Part shown: positions 48,801-55,253 of the stretch, piece by piece | Layout of the letters: each line of letters begins with the position of its first letter | Numbering within the stretch: position 1 is the first letter of the stretch | Assembly (NCBI RefSeq): GCF_000007345.1 | Contig: NC_003552.1 | Coordinates: 3,162,001 to 3,226,000 of the forward strand | From: Methanosarcina acetivorans C2A | Lineage (GTDB): Archaea; Halobacteriota; Methanosarcinia; Methanosarcinales; Methanosarcinaceae | DNA: 64,000 nt | Direction: 5' to 3' | Notes under the pieces: model-generated | The model's input: the letters and a program-made list of their open reading frames with translations, nothing else | Databases searched by the model: none | Told to the model about the DNA's origin: nothing | Program-made: the position numbers and the translations under genes

Positions 48801-48988
48801 GCCCCAATGGAAAATACATTGCAACGGCGAGTGATGACAATACTGCAAAGGTGTGTCTGTGTAATATAGAAGATCTGATAAACGAAACGAAGAACTGTTT
48901 AGACCGAAATCTTACACAAGAGGAATTGAAAGAGTATATGGATAACGAATCATATCATGATCAAGAGACATTTCCAAATCTGTTATAA
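45839..48988 (+). pseudogene. STAND-type protein with 17 WD40 repeats, N-terminus lost
   Basis: About 1050 residues remain (the frame opens at a TTG inside the IS21 end, 45833). The beginning matches the winged-helix end of an nSTAND1-type ATPase module (LPLLEFTLTKLWESR, RIGGTSGAIGQWANETYNSL, IIHDSLLIEWKQLNKW). A coiled coil and one transmembrane helix (about 225-248) follow, then 17 WD40 repeats from about 318 to 1015 with the recurring FSPDGKYVATASxDNTARVW. A normal protein would begin with a sensor or effector domain and a Walker-type ATPase. Those are missing. STAND-WD40 proteins act as signalling or conflict switches. Whether the remnant is expressed is unclear. Confidence 0.85.
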
Positions 48989-48989
48989 T

Positions 48990-49178
48990 ATGGAAATAAC
49001 CCGTGAGATCACATACGGGATTCGGTCAGAATCTCGGAAAATACAGGCGCTTTCTTCGCTTGTGCCATATCTCGAAGGGCCCGAAAAAGAAGAAAGTCAT
49101 GGAGAAAATCCTGAGCTCAGGGCCTGTAGCAAAATAACTGTATCGATTCTCGCTAGCAGGATCGAAAACAATCGGTAA
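48990..49178 (+). pseudogene. remnant of a helical-repeat (STAND-associated) protein
   Basis: The frame reads MEITREITYGIRSESRKIQA, LSSLVPYLEGPEKEE and ends LASRIENNR. The AxxIxxExxRxxALxxLxPxLxxPxxEE pattern is that of the short helical repeats found at the C-terminus of many archaeal STAND/NACHT proteins. It follows directly after the WD40 remnant and is too short to be a whole gene, so the locus looks like a graveyard of such genes. Confidence 0.45.
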
Positions 49179-49330
49179 CATGTCTGAATTCGAAGGTAAT
49201 GAGAATAAATTTTTTTTGAACCTGTTACCAATTCCGAAAACCGGATAAAATTTCACATTTCGAACTAAACTCCATACTTAATAGAGATTATTTTTTAATT
49301 AAAGAATACTTTATAATGTAAGGTTAAACT

Positions 49331-50572
49331 ATGGATATTTTAGACGATCCTAAGCTTAAGTTATGGTTATCCGGGTATGGAGAGAAGCCTGCAACTCAAA
49401 GAAATTATATGGTTGCAATGAAACTTTACATTGAATATATAAAAAAATCTCCCTCTGAAATTATCGATGAAGCAAAGAAGGATATAAGAGAGGGCAAATT
49501 CATAGACGAACGAGCAATATTTACAGATCTTAATTTATATGCCGCGCATCTACGTGATAGAGAGATATCTCCAAAATCCAGGGCTGCATATTTAGCAGGA
49601 GTTAGAAGTTTTTACAAATATTTTTACATAGACGTGCCTAAGGTTAGGGCAGGGAGTAATAAAACTCTTGAGATAAATAAGCCTATACCTACTAAAGAAG
49701 ACCTGCAAATAGTATTAAGTGTTTCAGATCCGCTAACAAAAGCTATAGTATTAACAGGGGTTTCGAGTGGATTATCGAAAAATGAGATTCAGAATTTACG
49801 AATCATTGAGTATAAGAGGGGATATGACCCTGAAACTGAAATTTGTACCTTACAGTTACGGAGAGAAAAGACTGATACGGATTTTGTAACTTTTTTAGAT
49901 CCGGAGGCAACCAGGGCAATAAATGCATATTTAGAGTTTAGAGGAAGGAAAATATCTCATAAAGATAAAATGAGAGATGTACAACTAAAGAAGCAGCGTA
50001 TAACAAGTGATGAAGGATATTTATTTATAATGCAGAAAATTTCAGATGATTATTTGTATACTAATGATGAATCTTTACGGAAGCTATCAACCAATGCGTT
50101 TTTTGATATTTACCAATCCATTTCAGTAAAAGTCGGGATGTGTGCAGGTGGGGGAAACTGGAATCTTATAAGAAGCCATAATATGAGAAGGTATTTTAAT
50201 TCCGCGCTTTTGAATGCTGGGGCTGATTCTTTTTTTGTTGAGTTTCTTATGGGTCATACTCTGGATGATACCAGGGCTGCTTATTTTAGGGCATCACCTG
50301 AGAAGTTGAGAGAGCAGTATATAAAATATATTCCATACCTAGCAATTCAGAAAGAGTTGAATGTTGTTGAGAGTCCAGAGTATAAGAAATTGAAATCTGA
50401 GAATGAAATTCTAGCACGTGAAAATGTTAGGGCAACTGTAGAGAATGCTGAAATAATAGAACTAAGAGAAAAAATAAGAAAAATTGAAGAAGTGAACAGA
50501 GATATATATGAACTTCGGAAGCTACTAGAAAATTCTGATGCAGTAAAATTAATGAAAAAAATGGAGAAATGA
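49331..50572 (+). CDS. tyrosine recombinase (element integrase)
   Basis: 413 residues. An N-terminal SAM-like core-binding domain (about 5-105: QRNYMVAMKLYIEYIKKSP, SPKSRAAYLAGVRSFYKYFY) is followed by the catalytic domain with a beta-hairpin Lys region (LQLRREKTDTDFVTFLD), HxxR at His283-Arg286 (RSHNMRRYFNSALLNAGADS), GH at 308-309 and the nucleophile Tyr318 in TRAAYFRAS. The first catalytic Arg is not seen: where a standard enzyme has TGLR.SE, this one has TGVSSGLSKNE (142-152). A long coiled-coil tail (about 352-413) is unusual. It should catalyse integration of the element that follows. Confidence 0.85.
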   Translation: MDILDDPKLKLWLSGYGEKPATQRNYMVAMKLYIEYIKKSPSEIIDEAKKDIREGKFIDERAIFTDLNLYAAHLRDREISPKSRAAYLAGVRSFYKYFYIDVPKVRAGSNKTLEINKPIPTKEDLQIVLSVSDPLTKAIVLTGVSSGLSKNEIQNLRIIEYKRGYDPETEICTLQLRREKTDTDFVTFLDPEATRAINAYLEFRGRKISHKDKMRDVQLKKQRITSDEGYLFIMQKISDDYLYTNDESLRKLSTNAFFDIYQSISVKVGMCAGGGNWNLIRSHNMRRYFNSALLNAGADSFFVEFLMGHTLDDTRAAYFRASPEKLREQYIKYIPYLAIQKELNVVESPEYKKLKSENEILARENVRATVENAEIIELREKIRKIEEVNRDIYELRKLLENSDAVKLMKKMEK

Positions 50573-50575
50573 TCT
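50535..50575. repeat. 41-bp direct repeat, copy 1 (end of integrase)
   Basis: It covers the last 12 codons and stop of the integrase gene plus two bases. It recurs at 51038-51078 with one mismatch. Confidence 0.95.
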
Positions 50576-50684
50576 AAACTTGCAAGCCGGTGAAACAGCA
50601 ATGGCTTTTTAAAAAGTGAACTAATATTCACTTTTACATTCTCTTTTCTAAACACTATGTAACTTTTTTATGTATTATTATTAT

Positions 50685-50885
50685 GTAAAAATTAAGTAAA
50701 ATTACAGTCAAAGTAAAGTAAAAGTAAATGTTAGAAAGTAACCTCTTGTTTTAATCTGGATAAGATATACTTTACTTGTTTTTCTCAATTTTTAACTGTT
50801 AGAATGAACTCGTAAGAATTCGAAATATTTATTTACTTTGACATCTTTCTTAATGGTAGTAAATCAAGTTTACTTGATTTACTTA
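50685..50885. promoter_or_regulatory. cluster of eight AAGTAAA/TTTACTT motifs and a palindrome
   Basis: AAGTAAA occurs at 50694, 50711, 50716 and 50722, and its complement TTTACTT at 50771, 50832, 50869 and 50878. The last two lie within or at the edge of a perfect 10-bp palindrome with a 2-base centre (TAAATCAAGT/ACTTGATTTA, 50860-50881). This may be a repressor or replication-protein binding array of the element. Confidence 0.6.
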
Positions 50886-50908
50886 TGTGGGCGAATTGTC
50901 CTTACATG

Positions 50909-50942
50909 TTCAGAGAGTACTTCCCCCTTTTAACTCTCTGAA
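50909..50942. repeat. perfect 10-bp inverted repeat
   Basis: TTCAGAGAGT at 50909-50918 pairs exactly with ACTCTCTGAA at 50933-50942 around a 14-base C/T-rich loop. It could be an RNA hairpin or a recombinase or repressor binding site. Confidence 0.75.
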
Positions 50943-51037
50943 TATGAGACAAGTAGGGAGTATAACCCCCATTCATTTTCCTCTTTTTATTTTTTTGTCC
51001 TGGACTTCTCCGGGTAGCCAGGTCCTTAAGAAAAATC

Positions 51038-51078
51038 CTGATGCAGTAAAATTAATGAAAAGAATGGAGAAATGATCT
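51038..51078. repeat. 41-bp direct repeat, copy 2 (duplicated integrase tail)
   Basis: It matches 50535-50575 with one A-to-G change and keeps the reading frame and stop (NPDAVKLMKRMEK versus NSDAVKLMKKMEK). Upstream similarity fades within about 12 bases. This is either a fragment of a second integrase gene or an attachment-site duplication. Confidence 0.9.
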
Positions 51079-51176
51079 TATTTTTTGTTCGTAATAGTTA
51101 GAACAAATATTTGTATTTAATTTACTAGATGTAACAATGTAAAAAATATTATATTGTATGACAAAGAATTAGATAT

Positions 51177-51698
51177 GTGGGGGAAAAGATGAGTTATAAA
51201 GCTTTGTTTATTTACATAGGGGTATTGTTGATACTTTCGCCTTTTATAGATAACAGTACTGCTGAAGATGTTACAGACAATAATCCTCCATATGCCGGAG
51301 CAGATGGGCATCAAATAAAATTAATTAATAATGAAAATGCTACAAATGTTACTTATGCAGAACTTGTAAGTTTTATAATAGGAGATCTTACGGATAAGAA
51401 AAAGTATGTACCTAGAGAATATACGTGTGGGGATTACGCAGAAACGTTACATAACCGTGCCGAAAAGAGAGGTATAAAGGCCGCTTGGGTAGCTGTTGAT
51501 TTTGAAAGCGACCCTGAAAGGCATGCATGTAATGCATTTTACACTACAGACAAAGGACTAATATTTATTGATTGTGTTGAATCTGATGCGTGGGTCGAAT
51601 GTAAGATAGGGAAGACTTACAAGCTCCACAGTTTGAAAAATGGGTATTACTATCGAGATGATATGGGTATTGTTAGTAACATAGAGATATACTGGTAA
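51177..51698 (+). CDS. secreted transglutaminase-like protein of the element
   Basis: 173 residues (perhaps 169 from ATG 51189, MSYKALF). A signal peptide or anchor (about 5-29) precedes a transglutaminase-like papain fold with triad Cys84 (EYTCGDYAETLHNRAEKRGI), His116 (PERHACNAFY) and Asp132 (GLIFIDC). Such enzymes cut or cross-link peptides. Being exported and carried between the integrase and the virion-like genes, it could act on the host surface, on the virion, or in exclusion of other viruses, all of which is inference. GGGGGAAAAG precedes the first start. Confidence 0.75.
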   Translation: MGEKMSYKALFIYIGVLLILSPFIDNSTAEDVTDNNPPYAGADGHQIKLINNENATNVTYAELVSFIIGDLTDKKKYVPREYTCGDYAETLHNRAEKRGIKAAWVAVDFESDPERHACNAFYTTDKGLIFIDCVESDAWVECKIGKTYKLHSLKNGYYYRDDMGIVSNIEIYW

Positions 51699-51707
51699 AA
51701 ATTAATG

Positions 51708-51727
51708 TCCTAAGATTGCTCTTAGGA
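51708..51727. terminator. hairpin after the transglutaminase-like gene
   Basis: A perfect 8-bp stem, TCCTAAGA/TCTTAGGA, with loop TTGC lies 10 bases after the stop codon and is followed by a short T run. It lies between convergent genes. Confidence 0.55.
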
Positions 51728-51858
51728 TTTGATCGTTCTGTTTTGAAACAGTATCGTTTTTCATACAGTTTTCACAGAGCAATTCAGAAAACATTATCCC
51801 TTTTTTTTCGTGAACAACTGTATACATCCCGCACCGCTGGCAATAACCCCGCAGATAA

Positions 51859-51879
51859 GAAGGCGTATTTACCGCCTTC
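51859..51879 (-). terminator. hairpin at the end of the virion-like operon
   Basis: GAAGGCG (51859-51865) pairs with CGCCTTC (51873-51879) around a 7-base loop. It overlaps the stop codon of the last gene and is probably the operon terminator on the minus strand. Confidence 0.45.
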
Positions 51880-54559
51880 CTTTTTTACCTGGCCCCAGAA
51901 CGAATGAAACCGGATCTTTCACATAATGGTGTTTTGTTCGGCTTCCGAATTTTATACCTGGGCCGAGTAGATCGGGCTGTTTCCTTGTTTCTCTGTCTGG
52001 ATCAATTGCTATTTTTTTTGGTGTTGAAGTTCTGGGAGTGTAAAGGACAGGATTTCTGGAGGATGGCATAGACTGTATAGGATCATACAAAGATGGATAT
52101 GGCTGGATCGGCGGTTGTATGGGAGGTTGAATCGGTTTAACGGTCTGAGGTTGTACTGGCGGTTGAATCGGCTTAACTGCTTGAGATGTTATTTGAGGTT
52201 GAGCCGGTATAACTGCAGTAGTTTGTTTTTGTTTTGTTTTTGAGATGGGGAAAAATGTTAACGTGTCTTTTTGCTTTTGTTTTGATTGTTCAACCGCTGG
52301 TACAATTATGTTATTGGATTGTACAGCTTTGGAAGATTGATGAACCGCAGGTATTGAAATATCTGTTTCGGATGGACTTGAATTTATTATTGATGGGGTA
52401 ATGCTGGCAGAGAGAGCCGCGACAGTATTTAATGATTTTAGTTTTACAGCTTCTGTTTTTAGAGATGATATTTTTATCCCTGAAGGTTTCACCATTTCAG
52501 GAGACATTATATCCCTGCTTAAAGTTTTCATCGAAGCAGTGTCAACATCTAATACTTTTGATTTAGATGTACCATAGAGAACGCTTTCCATTTCAGGAGT
52601 TAGGACAACATCATCCGCCAGTTTCGCGCCCTTGATTGTTACACTTGATTCAGGTACGAGCTTACCCTCTACCTCCAAGTATGTTTCCATTTGAGATACT
52701 TGACTCGGTTTTTTATATTCCATTTTTCCTAGAGAGGCTGATTCATCAGAGAGAAATTCTTTTAGCGGTTTTCCAGATTCTTTTTTAAGAAGTTCACCGG
52801 CTGGCTTGATGGTCTTACCTGCAACTTTCCCGGCTACTCCGAGGGCTGCTGTTGCAATAGCCACATCTGCAAGCAATTGAACAGATTCTTTGTCTATCTC
52901 AGTGCCTTTAGTGCCGGCTACGTCCGTTGCTGCTTCTGCTGTTGCGAAGGTTGTTACTGCTGTACCCGCCAACAATGTTTTAGTGTCTGGGATTAGAGAT
53001 TTTCCCCCTGTTTTGAGGGCTGTATCAGCATGTTCTGCAGCCGAGCCAGCCCCGCCTATTAGGTTCCCAACTGCTGTAAGAGGGATATCTAAAATAGTGT
53101 TATCCCCGACTGATGAGAGTTTTTCTTTTGCTGATCCTGTGGTCCCTGTAATTGCATCTGAAATGCTAGAATGCTTTATGTCCTCCGCTAATTCTTCATA
53201 GTCTTCTGTCCACCCTGAAAGTTGATCATAGAGCTTACCGTGGCCTGCTTGTATTGCTTCGGCGTTTTTCTTGAGTTGTAGCCTCCCCTCAATAAGTTTT
53301 TGCTGCTGCTCAGGAGTATAATTTTCGAGGGCTGCGTAAAACTCTTCTGTGAGCCCTACGGAGGGATCTATTATTTTTGTGTCTGCATTTGCCTGTTTTG
53401 CGGCTTCTTTAGATTCTGCTTTAGACTGCTTGTATTCGCTGACAGCTTGATCCCTGGAATAATACCCTTCTCCTGAGATAATACCTTTAATTCCTGCTGT
53501 GCTTTCCCGGCTGGCCCCCTTTACTTCGATGCCTGCAATTTCATTACCTGATGCGTCAAGAATAGGGTTATAGGCTTCTGCTGATTTCTTTGCTGCATCT
53601 GCTGCTTCCTTTTTTGCTGTCATCACCGAAAGATAATCTTCTTTAGATTCGTATTTGGTTAGAGGGTTACGAATCGTTGATTCTTCGGCAAGTGCAATAG
53701 CTTCTTTTTGTGCTCCGGTTGAGATTATTGTTGCTTTTGCATCTTGAGCGGTTCCGGATTTGGCGCTGGCGCTGGCGTTTGCGCTGCTTCCGGATTTCAT
53801 TTTGGCAAGCTTTTCATTATGGGCTACTGTTGTTCTGTTTCCCCCTGTTGTGTACCATTTTTCTGAATATTCCTGACTTGGAGAGGCTGCACTTATCAGG
53901 GTTGTTCGTTCAGGAAGTCCTTTCTTTCTTCTGTATTTGTTTATTTCTTCGAGGGCTGCTTTGTCACTTGCTGATACAGGGACCCATTCGTATTGGCCTT
54001 CGGAATTGATCCACCAATCGGCCCCGGAGTTTGCAACCTCTTCCGGAATGACTGTATAGACCCTGTTTTTATTGGTGTTGCTTTTGTTGGCTTCGATCAG
54101 GGCATTATACTGATCCTCGGTTATGGTTTGCTCTCTTCCCAGGTAATCATATACAGTGTATGAGTAAGAAGGGGTTTCAACTGTTTCAGCCTGAGTTTCG
54201 GCAGATTGGAAAAGGTCCACCGGGCTTGCCATGTATCCGGTACCGTATCCTGCTTCTGCTGCTTGCTCTGTTTGTTTGGTCTGCTTCTGGGCTTCGTTGT
54301 AAGCTTCTTCTATGGCCTGAGACCTTTTCATAAGGGCTATGTCTGTTTCTGTTACTTCTCCGCTTTCGCGCTGCTGTCTGAGTCCTTCCTGGGCTTGTTC
54401 CTGCAGGTTGCTAAATTTTGCCCTGGCTGCTTCTCTCTGTACGTTCAACAAAGAGGATTTATTCGGGGTTGCCTGCTGGACGGCTTCCTGAATGCTCTGT
54501 TTGCTTATCTCTATTTTTGGTCCTGTCTTTCTGGCGGAATATGTGGAGATTGAAGCCAT
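51869..54559 (-). CDS. large Ala/Pro/Gln-rich element protein
   Basis: 896 residues, no known domain. The first 130 residues are Gln/Ala/Glu-rich and helical (QREAARAKFSNLQEQAQEGL). The centre (about 250-470) is Ala/Lys-rich with coiled coil. Several hydrophobic Gly/Ala segments at about 520-625 (LDIPLTAVGNLIGGAGSAAE, LLADVAIATAALGVAGKVAG) could enter a membrane. Near 770-815 there are tandem (P)IQPP(V/I)QPQTVKP repeats. The basic end reads HHYVKDPVSFVLGPGKKGRR. It starts in a TGATG overlap with the previous gene and closes the operon. A structural, tape-like or DNA-associated virion protein is possible. Thermococcales spindle viruses also have one very large protein. Confidence 0.75.
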   Translation of the reverse strand: MASISTYSARKTGPKIEISKQSIQEAVQQATPNKSSLLNVQREAARAKFSNLQEQAQEGLRQQRESGEVTETDIALMKRSQAIEEAYNEAQKQTKQTEQAAEAGYGTGYMASPVDLFQSAETQAETVETPSYSYTVYDYLGREQTITEDQYNALIEANKSNTNKNRVYTVIPEEVANSGADWWINSEGQYEWVPVSASDKAALEEINKYRRKKGLPERTTLISAASPSQEYSEKWYTTGGNRTTVAHNEKLAKMKSGSSANASASAKSGTAQDAKATIISTGAQKEAIALAEESTIRNPLTKYESKEDYLSVMTAKKEAADAAKKSAEAYNPILDASGNEIAGIEVKGASRESTAGIKGIISGEGYYSRDQAVSEYKQSKAESKEAAKQANADTKIIDPSVGLTEEFYAALENYTPEQQQKLIEGRLQLKKNAEAIQAGHGKLYDQLSGWTEDYEELAEDIKHSSISDAITGTTGSAKEKLSSVGDNTILDIPLTAVGNLIGGAGSAAEHADTALKTGGKSLIPDTKTLLAGTAVTTFATAEAATDVAGTKGTEIDKESVQLLADVAIATAALGVAGKVAGKTIKPAGELLKKESGKPLKEFLSDESASLGKMEYKKPSQVSQMETYLEVEGKLVPESSVTIKGAKLADDVVLTPEMESVLYGTSKSKVLDVDTASMKTLSRDIMSPEMVKPSGIKISSLKTEAVKLKSLNTVAALSASITPSIINSSPSETDISIPAVHQSSKAVQSNNIIVPAVEQSKQKQKDTLTFFPISKTKQKQTTAVIPAQPQITSQAVKPIQPPVQPQTVKPIQPPIQPPIQPYPSLYDPIQSMPSSRNPVLYTPRTSTPKKIAIDPDRETRKQPDLLGPGIKFGSRTKHHYVKDPVSFVLGPGKKGRR

Positions 54560-54798
54560 CAGTTCACCGCCTTATGGATAGAGGGAGATGTTTTGGAGAT
54601 CTGAAAGCGAGATGTAGCATACAGGAACGCAGAAATAAAATTAATCCCGAGGAACGGGATATAAATAAGAGAGTGTAGAACCATTGCTAACCCGTAGAAA
54701 ATACTAACGACATTCATACCGAGAAGAGCGGTTATGAATACCGGATTTGTGAAGGTTTTAAACAGTGTTTCAGATATTTTTTGAGTGTCTATTTTCAT
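54559..54798 (-). CDS. small membrane protein of the element
   Basis: 79 residues from ATG 54798 (MKIDTQKI), chosen because GAGGGGGG lies eight bases upstream. The longer frame to 54816 overlaps that site. Two hydrophobic segments (about 17-38 and 42-57: VFITALLGMNVVSIFYGLAM, LIYIPFLGINFISAFLYA) make it a two-helix membrane protein. It is one of several tiny membrane proteins in this operon, perhaps in the virion envelope or in assembly. Confidence 0.7.
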   Translation of the reverse strand: MKIDTQKISETLFKTFTNPVFITALLGMNVVSIFYGLAMVLHSLIYIPFLGINFISAFLYATSRFQISKTSPSIHKAVN

Positions 54799-54812
54799 GA
54801 AAATTTCCCCCC

Positions 54813-55253
54813 TCACTGGTAGAGTGCATATATTGAAAGATCATCTGCGCAGGATATATCTTCAAGGCTTCCCGGAAAAGTTCCGTATGTTGCTTCTTCG
54901 AAAATATAATCTTCTCCTGTCGTTGGAACTGATATTGTACCGTCTCCCTGGATAGCAAGGATGTAAGAGCTATCAGACGTACTGATTCTTTGAGCACGAT
55001 TAAAATACATAATATTCCAGCTATCCCCAACGATTTCATATTCCGGTGTTGTTGCAACCATGTACCCGGCTTCGTTGTATATTGCTCCCCTTACATGTGT
55101 TGCTTCTGTGCCATCATCGTTAACGAAAACTGCAAGTCCTGTCACGTATTCCGGTTTTGTGTCGCTGTTATCCAACCCAAAAACTGTTATTGCCCCTACA
55201 CTTAAAACAATTGCAGCAAGTACAATTGTGATTGCTGCGTCTTTTAGCTCCAT
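54813..55253 (-). CDS. membrane-anchored external protein of the element
   Basis: 146 residues. A short polar start and one hydrophobic helix (about 6-27, AAITIVLAAIVLSVGAITVF) are followed by a beta-rich external domain (TGLAVFVNDDGTEATHVRGA) ending CADDLSIYALYQ. The pattern resembles a pilin-like or signal-anchored surface protein, but no prepilin peptidase site is clear. The ATG overlaps the stop of the LamG gene (TAATG), so the two are translationally coupled. Confidence 0.7.
   Translation of the reverse strand: MELKDAAITIVLAAIVLSVGAITVFGLDNSDTKPEYVTGLAVFVNDDGTEATHVRGAIYNEAGYMVATTPEYEIVGDSWNIMYFNRAQRISTSDSSYILAIQGDGTISVPTTGEDYIFEEATYGTFPGSLEDISCADDLSIYALYQ

Larger units (their letters stand above)
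50573..51176. other. AT-rich non-coding segment of the element
   Basis: Between the integrase and the secreted protein there is no convincing gene, apart from a frame ending in the duplicated integrase tail. It holds the motif cluster (50685-50885), a hairpin (50909-50942) and the second 41-bp repeat. Confidence 0.55.

Noticed and set aside
45839-48988. Intact, functional STAND-WD40 protein
   Set aside because: The Walker A/B ATPase part is missing and the frame opens within the IS21 terminus.
50887-51075. 62-residue frame ending in the duplicated integrase tail
   Set aside because: Only the last 13 codons resemble a protein; the rest crosses a hairpin and lacks any domain. It is described as a repeat instead.
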